DNA of 64,000 nucleotides from Micrasema longulum (lineage: Eukaryota; Arthropoda; Insecta; Trichoptera; Brachycentridae), in contig JAGVSM010000256.1 of assembly GCA_022494885.1 (NCBI GenBank), forward strand, positions 1 through 64,000, given 5' to 3'. Under the pieces are notes generated by a model. It was not told where the DNA came from. It made no database searches and was given only the letters and a program-made list of their open reading frames with translations. Below are positions 46,430-57,570 of the stretch, piece by piece (position 1 is the first letter of the stretch; each line of letters starts with the position of its first letter). The position numbers were made by a program, and so were the translations under genes.

Positions 46430-47235
46430 CGAACGTATGGTAAAACTATGTACGATAGGTGCACAAATGTCGAGATCCGTATATTATGTAAGGTTGAGAT
46501 AAGCAATATCGACAAAATCAAGAAAGGAATTTTTTTTTTTTTGAATTAACGGTACAAGTACCTTTTACATTAGATACATACATAAGTATTTACAGTGGAG
46601 TATATACGGTAACAACTTTTTCAATGCTTACTTAGAAAGAACATAATTAAAATATTGATTCCACACTAAAATGTTTTACAAGTAATTGTTTATAAGCTGG
46701 AAATTTCAATAAAAATATGTCACCTAAATCCGAATGTTTATTACCCAGCGCATGTAGACGATTCAGTACTGAATTGCTAGAATATATTGAGATATGATTG
46801 TTGCAGTGATAAAGTTGAACTAGCCTAGTCACTCGAACTGGTACTTTAAAACCAACGAGGGCCAAAATTTCAGGGCTGTCCAATACTGAATTAACGATTT
46901 TAAATAGAACTAATAAATCATTAATAGTTCTTCTGTCCCTTAATTTAATCAAATTTAATACATTTAATAAATAATCATAGTTACGAAATTTATTACCTAT
47001 TCCTAATTTAAAATTAACATATAATAATTTTGCATTGGTTTGGACATGTAGAGCGAGTGGCCCGCGCAAAAAAAATCGCCTAAAAAGATTTATGATGTGT
47101 ATGATGATCGATGCAGAAAACGAGGAAGACCAAGAATGACATGGCATGGTCAAATCCAACAAATACTCGAAGATACATGTCATAAGGCGGAATCGATCGG
47201 CGTGCGTCCATAAGATGTGTGAATGTAGAAGAAGC
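46430..47235 (+). mobile_element. RTE-like LINE fragment split by another LINE
   Basis: 46430-46534 encodes the CNVEIR-like and SNIDKIKKG zone. 47026-47235 resumes at FALVWTCRAS-like (the WFGHVERV region), then RGRPRMTWHGQIQQILED. The two halves are one element, interrupted by 46535-47025. Confidence 0.65.
46535..47025 (-). mobile_element. LINE 3' end inserted in an RTE fragment
   Basis: Minus strand with poly(T) at the left end (its A-tail). It encodes RDRRTINDLLVLFKIVNSVL and NSVLNRLHALGNKHSDLGD. AATTTT occurs at both borders (46529-46534, 47026-47031), a likely target duplication. Related to 10230-10850. Confidence 0.7.
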
Positions 47236-47263
47236 AAAATTTTCAAATTAAAATTAATTTACT

Positions 47264-47720
47264 ACTGCCATCACGCCATTTCCCCGTAGGGGTAGGCAGA
47301 GAGAATGGACCGCCACACACGTCTATCCTGGCATACATTCCTAGCTTGTTCTACATTCATGCCCTTCGGTTTTGTCTGCTTTTGACATGACTAGACTTAA
47401 GATTTTGGTTTATCTGATCATGCCACGTCTTCCTTGGTCGTCCTCGTCTAACGTTACCGTTCATTTTCACCATTCTTTCGTCGTCCGTTCGTTCTACGTG
47501 ACCAAAACATCTCAGAGACCCTTTTTTTAATCCTATCAATTATACTTGACTCAGATTTACACTCTCGCCTGATTTCATCTTTCGTAACCCTGTCATACAT
47601 TGATTTCCAACACATTCGTTCCACAAGAGATCGCATTTCAACCACGTCCACTCGTCTTTCATCTTTCCTCTGCCAGTTCCCTGTTTCACTTCCATACATA
47701 TGTGTTCGGACTTAAACTAT
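47264..47720 (-). mobile_element. 5'-truncated RTE-like LINE with deletions
   Basis: Two frames (47539-47357 and 47699-47454) cover MYGSETGNWQRKDERRVDV and RRGRPRKTWHDQ. A deletion removes the MVKQVYMAK segment, and frameshifts are present. The 3' end carries a (GTAGTA)-type tail. Confidence 0.7.
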
Positions 47721-47759
47721 GTTGTGCACTGCCAGTTGAGCTTTTTAAACTGTATTTTG

Positions 47760-48265
47760 AATTTTAAACTATATGTATATACCCTTGAATCACGATAAAA
47801 AAAGAAATAACTATGACATCAGAAGCAACAAGATCCAGATGTTATCTCCACCACACCAGACGTGACTTAATAACAAATAAGACAGGATCCTTTCTTCTGA
47901 ATTTCGAAAATAAGATTATCATATTATGCGGCATAAAACCTCACAGCAGAGCTCAGCTCAATTGCGTAGAACAATAGCGATCCAAATTTTTTGTTTGGAT
48001 TTTAGTTTAATAACAAACGTGCAAGGGACGGTTTCAGTTTGCGCTTGCAATTCTCCACCTGAGTATCTACCAGTGGCGAGCCGTGATTTATTTTATAGGT
48101 GATCTACAAAAAAATATCATTAATTTGTATCTACATATAAGTATATAATATGTAAATGATTTTTTAAATTTTTTTGCAACAGAGAGGGAAAACATTTTTT
48201 TTATTTAAATCTTAAAGTAGGGCACACATATCATACATATTGTTATGTGTGTTCTAATAATAACA
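47760..48265. other. 5' Notch intron, nothing recognised
   Basis: No supported feature. A CCAGTGGCGAGCCGTGA block at 48067 is echoed at 50095 and may belong to an unclassified repeat. Confidence 0.4.
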
Positions 48266-48269
48266 TTGC

Positions 48270-48841
48270 AAATATATTTAATTTATAAATTGTTTATCAC
48301 ATATGTCTTGACCATTATTTTAAATTTTGATATGTTTTTTTCTTCATAAATATTTTTTTCCATTTCGTAATACTTTTTAATTGCTTTAAATAAAATTGAA
48401 TTTTGTGACTTTGCCTTTTTCCTAAATGGAAGTCTAATTTTGTTCTTTTCTCTAGTATTGTGATCGTGTTCATGCTGGTTCCGATCAATTTTTTTCCAAA
48501 ATTCTGTTTTTTTATTAGAGTTTATAATTTTATGAACAAATATCATTGTATTGTAAAATATTCTTTGTTTATATGTTAATAATTTCATTTCATTTACCAT
48601 CGACTTTACCCTCGTGTATATGTTTTTTTTTCAAAATGATTCTAAAGGCTTTATTTTGTAATACAGTTAGTTTATCTATGTTTTCTTTGTTTGATAAAAA
48701 TAAAATGCTACTACAGTAGTTAACGTGTAGTTCAATAATTGCTTTGTAAATAGTTTTGCAAGAGTCCTTACCAATAAATCTTCTGATCCTTCCCAAAATT
48801 GATATTTTTTTTGCAATCTGTTTACATTTTTTATTTGACAA
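48270..48841 (-). mobile_element. LINE reverse-transcriptase tail, frameshifted
   Basis: Minus frames 48841-48590 (GRIRRFIGKDSCKTIYKAII, ELHVNYCSSILF, LQNKAFRIIL) and 48600-48283 (QRIFYNTMIFVHKIINS, HNTREKNKIRLP) form a continuous non-LTR C-terminus broken once near 48600. Confidence 0.7.
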
Positions 48842-48889
48842 TAAAGTTTAGAGATTTAGTGATATTTAAAAAAAAAAACAATTTATAAA

Positions 48890-48985
48890 AATAGAAGTTA
48901 GATTACAACAAGTCTTGCAGCTATTGAGCGCATGGACGGTTGGAATTCTAGACCTCATTTACTAAATTTGGCTATTTGATAGTTG
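48890..48985 (-). mobile_element. Family G internal unit
   Basis: A single CGCTCAATAGCTGCAAGACT unit with its GAATTCTAGACC flank, as in the inner units of 63484-63845. Confidence 0.5.
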
Positions 48986-49009
48986 ATAACATTTACTTTT
49001 TATTTAGGT

Positions 49010-49085
49010 TTGTGAATATGTGTGTGATTGTATATGGGTGTGAGGGTAGGTTTATGGACAGGGTGAGTGTGTGTTTGATGAGTGA
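49010..49085. repeat. GT-rich low-complexity tract
   Basis: Degenerate TGTGTG/GGTGTGAGGG repeats, similar to 3005-3135. Confidence 0.7.
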
Positions 49086-49219
49086 ATAGAAACAACTTAA
49101 ATTTATAATATAAAAATATTCTTTTCTTATATATATTTTTTTTATAATTAATAAATAACATGTCATAGACGCATATTCCCTTAAGATACGTTGCAATTAA
49201 AGATTGGGAAACAATGACA

Positions 49220-49641
49220 ATGAGGAACTTCAGCCCTACGGGAAATTGGATACAAAAAATGTTTTCTTGCGCGGAGTAAAAATTAGAGCATTAAATTGTA
49301 CTGCAAAGTTTCTTGAAAATGTACAGAAAAAATAATAAAAAATATTTTGATAAAAACGCACTACTTTGAATGACGTCACTGGTTCATGTGCATCAACCTA
49401 TAATCTAAGAGCTATGGAAGATTTCCGGTCTGCTTGTCGCTGCTGGACCAATGGGAAGAACTAAATGAGAATAAGTGGAAATGAACCTATGACGTTACAC
49501 GCGGAGTTATTTCAGAAATACAAAACTTTAAAAAGTCGTAGCGCTGATAATGCGATATATAAAAATTTAAAAAAAAATGACTCAGTTTAATAGTCTATTA
49601 ACAAATAATAAAATTTAAAAAAAACCACTGAACTTCCTCAT
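49220..49641. mobile_element. MITE family R2, second full-length copy
   Basis: ATGAGGAACTTCAGCCCTAC at the left and CTGAACTTCCTCAT at the right. High identity with 3613-4038 throughout. Flanks are CA and TG, so the TA duplication seen in copy 1 is not reproduced. Confidence 0.75.
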
Positions 49642-49644
49642 TGT

Positions 49645-50280
49645 TGCCACGAAAAATACAAAAGAATATCTTGCATTTTGTTACTTAACTTACTGGTTTC
49701 AATACTACATTATTATTCGTCTTCGGTCACCGAAGTCGACAGAGTGTGTTCGGCATTCCTTTCCTAATGTTTAATATTGTGATTACACGTTTCCATAAAC
49801 AAATATAAACATAAATATTCCCCGCATACTGTGGAGTGTGTGGAGTGTGGAGCCGGCTTCCCTTCGGACAGTTTTCGGGACAGTTGTCCAACTGGTTTTC
49901 AGAGGACAAAAGCTCACGTCATAGAACCAGCCGCGATAAAACACAATACTCATACGTAGGGACAGTTAAGCTAAACGTGCTCTCACATCCCATAGTCATT
50001 TTTTAATAATACAAAATATAACAACAACAACAATATAAAATTTCATACATATTAATTTAACTTTTCCTTCCCGGAGATGTGTAGCTAGTACACATCAGTG
50101 GCGAGCGGTGAGTTTTTAAATTGGTAAGCTATGAAAATTCTGATAAAATGTCATATAAAAAACAAGTTTATTTTATATTCAATAAATAATTCCTAACAAA
50201 TGGCTCCAGCGGCTAATAGTTTCAGTAAAAATATTTTCTAATGTAGCACAAACATTTGATTTAAAAAAACATAATTGTAA
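49645..50280. other. 5' Notch intron, nothing recognised
   Basis: No gene or RNA supported. Confidence 0.4.
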
Positions 50281-50284
50281 AAAA

Positions 50285-50352
50285 AAAATTAGAACACCTG
50301 TGGACTCGAACCCCCGCCTTTATCGTTAGAAAGCAACGACCCAACCGCGCAG
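50285..50352 (-). repeat. tRNA-like relic
   Basis: The minus strand has TAGCTGCGCGGTTGGGTCGT (A-box-like) and GGGGGTTCGAGTCCAC (B box). It could be a SINE head or tRNA pseudogene. Acceptor stem pairing is poor. Confidence 0.4.
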
Positions 50353-50359
50353 CTATTTC

Positions 50360-51055
50360 GCGTTTTCGGCTAGGCGTCGAAAAAGTAATTGATAAACTAA
50401 ATAATTCATTAGCGCACCAGTGCATCTTTGGTTAAGTTAGACTATTATAACTTGTCTTGAAATAAAACACTATTTCTTAATAAATGATAATAATTAAATA
50501 ATTTTAAAGTATTCCTTACCTTACCGTGTACGATAGTTCACCAAACAAAACACTATTATTGTAACTTTCGTGTTAAGACGTACGAAATATATTCGTTATC
50601 TCTTTCTCACACATAACGAGTGCGTATATTGTCACCTCCCTTAGACTGTCGTAGGTCAAATTGATGTATTTAAAGAATACTAGCCCTTATGAAAAAGTAT
50701 TGAAAGACTAAAATGCATTAATGAAAGCTGCAAGATTTTACTGTAATCGCAAGTGTAATTTTTCGAACGAGATTCTAAACTTTTAGGTTAAAGACGTATT
50801 TGAATTAGTGATTTCAAAGTGAGCAGAGTAATCTCGTGTAATTTATTACTGCGCAATAAAAAAAAAACATTCGTTTTAAAATGGCAAAATCGTATGATTT
50901 TACCAGACTACAGCCTTAACTTCCCACTGCAATGCGGGCCCAGTTTTATTATATGTCATTCTCAAACTCCGTTGAGATACACTCGTACGTGGAATAACTT
51001 CTTTTATTTATTTATTTGTACGAACCGGCCTAAACACTTGAATCTGATAAGGCAA
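50360..51055. other. 5' Notch intron, nothing recognised
   Basis: No supported feature. A small plus-strand open frame at 50819-51082 has no family resemblance. Confidence 0.4.
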
Positions 51056-51061
51056 CTGGAT

Positions 51062-51250
51062 GATTTCACCGCCGCGCAGTAATTTGCGCGGTTACGGCGG
51101 CAATTAGAATTCCCTGGCGACAGACGCGGGTCCGCGTTCGGCCAATTATCCCCGCGGCACTAATTAGTGCGAGATTCGGGACTGTCTCGGCGGAGATTGC
51201 CTCGCCCTGGACTCTGGATGCTAACAGCGGAAGACATGTTTGCCGAAGCT
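51062..51250. promoter_or_regulatory. GC-rich non-repeat block, candidate intronic regulatory element
   Basis: About 190 bp of high GC with no copy elsewhere in the window, surrounded by AT-rich transposon debris. It contains homeodomain-type cores (CACTAATTAGTGCG palindrome, GGCAATTAGAATTCC) and an interrupted CCGCC/GGCGG palindrome at its left edge. No reading frame is convincing. Conservation is unverified, so the call is tentative. Confidence 0.3.
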
Positions 51251-51284
51251 TCGATAGACCTTCCACAGATTGATTTATTATATT

Positions 51285-51350
51285 ATTATTATTATGGATA
51301 ACTAATATAGCGCTATTTTCGTAATATAATACCTCAAGGGCGGTTAATAC
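51285..51350 (-). mobile_element. CR1/L2-like 3' hairpin end only
   Basis: Minus strand: CGCCCTTGAGGTATTATATT, then GAAAATAGCGCTATATTAG, with a following (ATA)n tail. Confidence 0.6.
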
Positions 51351-51554
51351 ATTCAAAATATAGTATACTTATTCGTATGAAAAAATAAGCTCGACTAATC
51401 GACTAGTTTCTTGGCTCACCGCAGGCGCTGGGCGCGCTTTATTAAAATCTATAATTATATTAGAATTAAGATACAGACAATGGAAATAAAATAAATGTTG
51501 ATTACTTATTTGTTTTTATGTAAATAAAGTTACAATAAAACATTATTATGGTTA

Positions 51555-51797
51555 AGCTAGGGTTTCCTAGGACAGCGGTGCCCGTATCTTAACGGCCGTA
51601 GTGAACGGTGATGCGGTGGACAGCCGTCGTAACAGTGACTAGAAAATGATTTTCTAGGAAAACGGTGTTAAATGGTGTCGATAACACCGATTTCCTAGGA
51701 AACCACTCTCTAGTCCCCGTTACAACTGCTGTATACCGCATCACCGTTCACTACGGCCGTTAAGATACGGGCACCGCTGTTCTAGGAAACCCTAGCT
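51555..51797. mobile_element. Hairpin MITE, 243 bp, Harbinger-like, copy 2
   Basis: Same length and order as 39254-39496. TTA flanks both ends (51552-51554, 51798-51800). Point changes between copies (for example ATGCGGTGG against ATGCAGTGG) are spread along both arms. Confidence 0.85.
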
Positions 51798-51804
51798 TTA
51801 GTCA

Positions 51805-51860
51805 AATATAATGGTAAGCTGCGCATAATCGCTTCTATACACGGTTCACCCCTGGCGGTA
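51805..51860 (-). repeat. R10-associated fragment
   Basis: AATGGTAAGCTGCGCATAAT is the reverse complement of 34795-34860. Confidence 0.45.
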
Positions 51861-52329
51861 GGTCTCCTATTATATCCGAGGGTAATTACTTCGATGGAGA
51901 CAGTATGATTATTAAGGAATAAAGTATGTTTTCAAATATGCAATAATTCCACAATTTTTTTTATGGAAGTGTTTATATTACATGTACTCGGATACATATT
52001 GTTTTTCGTGACTGGGCATTCGCTGAGTCGTGCGTTCGTTTTCTTTGTTAATTATAGCAGTTCGAGTTTCGAAACTGCGATGTTATTTAGTCCTGTGACA
52101 TTTCAACTCGGCGCCTGTCATCTGTAATCAGTCAAAAGTATCAACGTAAAGCCAATATTGTATATTTATGCATTGGAAGGTGTTGCCTGTTGCCTGTTGC
52201 CCGGGTCCCGGGTCACGCTTACCACCTTTGGTATGCTCCGCATCGCTCTGTCATTATTAACCTTTATTGAGCAATCACTGCAGAAATATGAGGATATAAT
52301 ATTATACTATATAATATATAGTTGTTCGA

Positions 52330-52430
52330 GGAATTCGATATCTTTATATATATAATTTCTCTGTACGTGTGACGTCACCGAACTCCTTCTAAACGGCTTA
52401 ACCGATTTACGTGCAGTTTACAGAGAAATA
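52330..52430 (+). repeat. Helitron-like 5' end fragment
   Basis: TATATATATAATTTCTCTGT then CCTTCTAAACGGCTTAACCG resembles insect Helitron 5' regions. No 3' hairpin with CTRR was located. Confidence 0.3.
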
Positions 52431-52699
52431 TAGATCTTTGCGCTGTGCGTGTTCGTAGATATTAAAATCTTCAATCTAATTTGTGAAAAAGAAGTAAGGA
52501 GAAAAAATGTTTTATTCGTCGATCTACCGGGATTGCATTTGAGGAGATTGCATTTACAAAAAAATGGAAAGATGTTGTTTTTTTGTAAATGAAAAAAGTT
52601 TGATTTTCAATGTTCACAAACAGCATTTGTTTTTTATGGATCTCTCTTTCCTTAAGGAATATAAATTCCTTATAATTTCTACCCATTTATTTCAAAGGA

Positions 52700-52930
52700 A
52701 ATCTTTATGTCCCGATTGCGAGATGCGGTTTTCTACGCCGCAGTGACACCGTATTATCCGCTCAGGGTTACATGGGAATCCGAGCCGACCAGCTCGCGTC
52801 GGGGGCTGCCGTCGGGCGCGCGCGTGGGTGATCAGGTCCGCAGCGGGAAGACACGCGAGGACGTTGCACTTCGCGGATCTGGGTACCGCAGACTCCGGAG
52901 GTGACGCCGGCCAGTACGCGTTAGCGTCAA
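52700..52930. other. GC-rich block, unassigned
   Basis: An isolated GC-rich island. The plus frame (52707-52904) is arginine/serine-rich without a domain. The minus strand shows no signal peptide or EGF cysteines, so it is not a missing Notch exon. Confidence 0.3.
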
Positions 52931-53134
52931 ATCCTATTCAGAGTAGTCAACGGTTGCGGTTAGGGTATGTAATGCGGGCTATTTATTTGTTAAGTGTTTC
53001 ATCGTTACAAAAATATACACTTGTTTCAAGACCATACTGCGAAACTTCAGAGGAACATCCCTTATGATTGTAAACCTTGTAAAAAGATCCTTTATTTTTA
53101 ATAAAAAATATATTTCAAAAATATATTTTTTTTT

Positions 53135-53460
53135 TTTCAATCCACCTGGTCCATGAAGAAGTATAGAAATTGAAAAAATAACATTTTCAGGCGTTGCCTA
53201 GTATGTAGGTGAAATAATTCAATTAGATGAATCTCACCCGCATAAATAAAGGTTTCAGCTCTTTAACCTCACAAACATCAACAGATGAAAGAATTGAAGG
53301 AATATATATGTTAAAATATGGGCAGAACGGTGAATGTTACACAGTGTGTAAAGTGGCCACTTAAACCAGCCATTGACAGGTCATAAGCCCTGTAGATGAC
53401 TAGACTTCTATATTTCCTTCTCTTAAATGTTCTTCATCTCTGTTGTATTATGTTAATATT
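53135..53460 (-). repeat. R1 (subfamily A) single arm
   Basis: Minus-strand arm from ACATAATACAACAGAGATG to TTCATGGACCAGGTGGAT. No partner arm adjoins it. Confidence 0.6.
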
Positions 53461-53849
53461 TATTTAGTACTATTGTTATTGCACAAACATTAAAACTTAG
53501 CGATAAAACAGCTTCGCTAGCCACAAAACGATACAAAGATATTTTCTAAAATATATTGGAAAACTTAAAGTGATGGGGAAAAATAATATAACACTATTAT
53601 ATTACGCTGCTTGCGGTTAAGCCTGTCTGTGAGAACGATACGGGAACAGGATACACATACGGGTCGGTGCTAAGAAATATTATGTGAACATTGTTCTCAG
53701 TGGCGTGGGTACTTCAGCTAAGACGTAATCATCATCATCACCTTCCTACCCGCATTCAGTGGTGCGTTAGGTTCTGCAATCATACTCTAACAAGTGAGCA
53801 TTCGGATCTCCATTACATGAAAAGTAAGGTTTCTTTTATTATTATTACT

Positions 53850-54133
53850 ATTATATAGTGGATAACTTATACAGCGCCATTTTCGTAATGTAATACCTCA
53901 AGGGCGCTTCACATAGTGATTGTATAGTTAATTATTTTTTTTATTGAAGCTTTTAAATTTGTAATTTAATTTGAACAATTTATTTGTTGACACATGCTAC
54001 GGATTTATTCAAATGATTTAGAGAACAAGTGAGTATATAGCATCAGTTTGGAAACCACTTCCCATTGTGTTTAAAATATCATTATGGATAACTTATATAG
54101 AGCCATTTTCGTAATAAACTACCTCAAGGGCGT
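53850..54133 (-). mobile_element. CR1/L2-like LINE 3' ends, two overlapping copies
   Basis: The first copy (53850-54030) includes the UTR and the last codons equivalent to 46210-46380. The second is only the hairpin end at 54083-54133. Confidence 0.65.
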
Positions 54134-54430
54134 GAGATTTATCTAATTGAATTATTTCACCTACATACTAGACTAGGCAACGCCTGAAAATGTTATTTAT
54201 TCAATTTCTATACTTCTTCATGGACCAGGTAATTTATCAACAGTATTTTGAGTTTGTCCAAATTTTTGTAGACAAGAACTGGATTCAACTCCCTGGGGAG
54301 CTGTTTATATTAACATATTACAACAGAGATGAAGAACATTTAAGAGAAGGTAATATTTCTAGGCATCAACAGGGCTTATGACCTGTCAATGGCTGGTTTA
54401 AGTGGGCACTTTACACACTGTGTAACATTA
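54134..54430 (+). repeat. R1 (subfamily A) arm
   Basis: GTGAGATTTATCTAATTGAA through GGACCAGGTAATTTATCAAC, then a new arm ACATATTACAACAGAGATG to ACTTTACACACTGTG. The circular order of blocks suggests a tandem or inverted junction. Confidence 0.55.
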
Positions 54431-54656
54431 TAAAAAATATTAAGCCAAATATGTTAATATTATAAATGTTTTTAAAAGGCATATTTGCCGTTTATGTTAA
54501 TAAAATAAAAATAAAATAAACTAACATTTACCTATTGAAGCCGATACTATTATTGTGGATAATTTTTTGGCGCCATTTTTGTGAAAATCACGTCTTATGG
54601 ATGAATGCCTTCGTTTGATGTAACGTTTTTGCTAAGCGATAGTTAGTTTAAATCTT

Positions 54657-55169
54657 TAAATTTATTTCAACAGAGAGGGAAAAATTTTTGAGAAGGGAAT
54701 ATGGAAGTCTAGGCATTTACAGGGCTTATGACCTGTCATTGGCTGGTTTAAGTGGCCACTTTACACACTGTGTAACATTCACCATTCTGCCTATGTTTGA
54801 ACATCCACATTTCCTCAACTCTTCCATCTGTTGACTTTTGTGAAGTAAAAGAGCTGAAACCTTTATCACGTGGGTGAGATTCATCCAGCTGAACCAAATC
54901 ACCTACTAGGCAACGCCTGGAAACAATTTTCCAATTTTTATACTTCTTCTTTTACCAGGAGTAAACATGGGCAGAATGGTGAATGTTACACAGTGTGTAA
55001 AGTGGCCACTTAAACCAGCCAATGACAGGTCATAAGCCCTGTAAATGCCTAACTTCCATATCCCCTTCTCAAAATTTTTTCCCTCTCTGTTGAAATAAAT
55101 TTAAATATGAACAACTCCTAGGGAGGAAATCCAGCCAGTCTGCAAGCATTTGGACATAATCAAACATTG
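54657..55169. repeat. R1 (subfamily B) complete inverted pair, 14-bp direct repeats
   Basis: Starts TAAATTTATTTCAACAGAGA and ends CATAATCAAACATTG. A perfect TTAGTTTAAATCTT lies at 54643-54656 and 55170-55183. The arms join at about 54960. Confidence 0.8.
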
Positions 55170-55219
55170 TTAGTTTAAATCTTATTTACAATCTTTTTAC
55201 GTTGAGTATCTATACTGTA

Positions 55220-55425
55220 ATACTTGATTATGTGTGTTTACTCGTCGTTAGTGCGTCCTGGCCACGTGCAGACCTGTGAGGACCTCTGGTGTCAGCCAGT
55301 TCCCACAAGGATAGTGTGTCCCGGGCACGTAGGGCGTACTGTGAATGTGACAACAGCGCAGTGCCTACTCGTGTGGAGATGGGGGGAGCCGAAAATCGGG
55401 AACATATTATTCCTAGTTACCAGTA
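55220..55425. other. Unassigned sequence with a short open frame
   Basis: A 77-codon plus-strand frame with several Cys and Trp has no domain I recognise. It sits between two repeat copies. Confidence 0.25.
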
Positions 55426-56060
55426 GCTCAATCACGAACAACTATCGACGTGCTTAAAAACACGCTAAGGATTTGAGCGATCAAAATGAACAAAAATGAA
55501 CATTGTTTGAGTGTGTCCAAATGCTTGCAGCCTGGCTGGATTTCCTCCCTAGGGAGTTGTTCATATTTAAATTTATTTCAACAGAGAGGGAAAACATTTT
55601 TGAAAAGGGAATATGGAAGTCTAGGCATTTACAGGGCTTATGACTTGTCATTGGATCATTGGTTTCAGCTCTTTAACTTCACAAACATCAACAGATAAAA
55701 GAGTTGAAGGAATATAGATGTTCAAATATGGGCAGAATGGTGAATGTTACACAGTGTGTAAAGTTGTGTGTTTGGCGGCCTCCGTGGTGTAGTGGTCAAG
55801 ACGCTTGATTCACGCACGGAAGGTTCCGGGTTCGATTCCCGGTGAGAACACAAAAATTAAAATGTGATTTTTCTCAAGCCTGGGTGCTTTATGATGTAAT
55901 TCACCACTGTAATTAGGCCTCCTGGCCTGTTGTGGTGCAAAAAAAAAATGTTAAAAAAAAAATTACCACTCAAACCAGCCAACGACGGGTCATAAGCCCT
56001 GTAGATGCCTAGACTTCTATATTACCTTCTCTCGAACGTTCTTTAGCTCTGTGGAAATAT
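55425..56060. repeat. R6 tip, R1 arms and inserted SINE-b
   Basis: R6 tip 55425-55489; R1-B plus arm 55490-55660, starting GAACATTGTTTGAGTGTGTC; R1-A minus arm 55660-55764 and 55967-56060. The R1 minus arm is interrupted by the SINE at 55765-55966. Confidence 0.6.
55765..55966 (+). mobile_element. tRNA-derived SINE (SINE-b), full copy
   Basis: GGCGGCCTCCGTGGTGTAGT, then GGGTTCGATTCCCGGTGAGA, body to GGCCTCCTGGCCTGTTGTGG, and poly(A). The palindromic GGAGGCC/GGCCTCC near head and tail is shared by the copy at 30497. Confidence 0.75.
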
Positions 56061-56084
56061 GTTTATTAGTTTGTTTTTAATAAA

Positions 56085-56140
56085 ATATTTTTGAATATTT
56101 TTTTGGTACATTTTCAAGAAACTTTGCCGTACAAAAAAAC
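56085..56140 (-). mobile_element. R2 MITE scrap
   Basis: GTACATTTTCAAGAAACTTT is the reverse complement of an internal R2 block. Confidence 0.35.
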
Positions 56141-56629
56141 CATTGATCTTCCTGTTATTGTACACGATACTGCACAAGATATTGTACGATCTTATGACCC
56201 GTGTAACGCGAGCCTTAGATCAAATGATCCGTTGTCATTTTTATTTATTTATCCTCAAAGTTCATGGAAGGTTATAATTAAAAAATAGAATCCCTGACTA
56301 ATTTTCTAATACTTGCATAGCAACCAGTACATGTAGCGTGTACTCTCGCTACACTCTCCGACTACAGATTACCTTTGGCCGTCAAGCTTCCGCGTGTAAG
56401 TCGATAAACAATCGAACGTACCTGCTTACCACGGTGGGTGGTGGCTGAGTTATCTACACATTATCGTCTTTCCGTAGCCCAGTACTATTGACATTTAGTA
56501 AAACATCATAAATTTGAAGTCAAAAGCCTTGTCGACAGTTGAATCTTGTTAAAATAATATCTTTCTCGCGACGAAAAAAACCAATACAATTCAACTACTA
56601 ACTAAAAAATACTTCCCTTTACTTTAGAT

Positions 56630-57412
56630 AGTAAACTCTCCTATCGTGAACACATTGATAATATTGTAAACAAATCTCTCAAACTTCTCTGTTTTATCAA
56701 TAGAGTGACGGCGGACTTCGAAAATATTAATACCATCAAAACTCTTTATTGCTCACTAGTTCGACCCCATCTAGAATACGCTTCTCCTATTTGGTCTTCA
56801 TTCTACAGGACTCATGTTGACCATATCGAGTCTGTCCAACACCGTTTTCTAAGAAAGTGGCATGGTTGCTCGGATTACAAAGGGGTAATTATTCCTATTT
56901 TAAAATAGAGCAATCTCTAAATCTGTCTTCATTGGAGAGACGAAGAACTGTGATGGACCTTATAATGCATTTTCAAAATACTTAATGCTTTAAGTAATGT
57001 CCCATCTCTGTTGTGATCAATTTCTTTTCATGTTCCCAACCATGTCACCAGAAGTCAAAATCTGCTTCTTATAAAATCTTTTAAGGGCAACTTTGGTTTT
57101 TATGCCCCTATGTCTAGAATGTGTAGATAAGTCAATTCATCACACAACTTGGAATTCTTTGGGATAGATCTTCCGGATTTTCGTAGATCTCTTCGCGATT
57201 AAACAGTGTGGGATGATGTTGGATTGGCATGGTTTAGCTCGAAGTCTTAGGTCTTTCGTTTTTATGAATATATTGTATACAATTATTGTTTTGCCCTTGT
57301 TTGTCTTTGCTAAATAGTTTTATGTTCTTTTTGTTCAGTTTCTTGCAATTATGTTTCTTCATGTAACTGTTATAATTGGCGTAGGCCGTATATATAATAA
57401 ATAAATAAAATA
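56630..57412 (+). mobile_element. 5'-truncated Jockey-like LINE
   Basis: Frames encode HIDNIVNKSLKLLCFINRVT, LYCSLVRPHLEYASPIWSSF, and later MPLCLECVDK-like debris. The UTR ends in (AATA)n at 57395-57412. The fragment 56705-56908 is open; the rest is frameshifted. Confidence 0.7.
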
Positions 57413-57416
57413 GGGA

Positions 57417-57570
57417 CGGCCTCCGTGGTGTAGTGGTTAAGACGGTGAGAACACAATATACGCAAATCTCCCAAAATACAATTCAATGGAGCAGCAAGGC
57501 TTATTACGGGAGTAAAAAAATATTCTCACATTTTATGACATCTTCGAGATTTGCACTGGTTGAAAAGCCC
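57417..57570 (+). mobile_element. SINE-b head joined to CR1/L2-like scrap
   Basis: GGCCTCCGTGGTGTAGTGGT jumps within 20 bp to GTGAGAACACAA (deletion of the middle of the tRNA part), then ARLITGVKK-type coding at 57480-57570. Confidence 0.5.

Noticed and set aside
55224..55457. Cys-containing 77-codon frame as a missing Notch EGF1 exon
   Set aside because: It is on the plus strand, opposite to Notch, and the cysteine spacing is not EGF-like.
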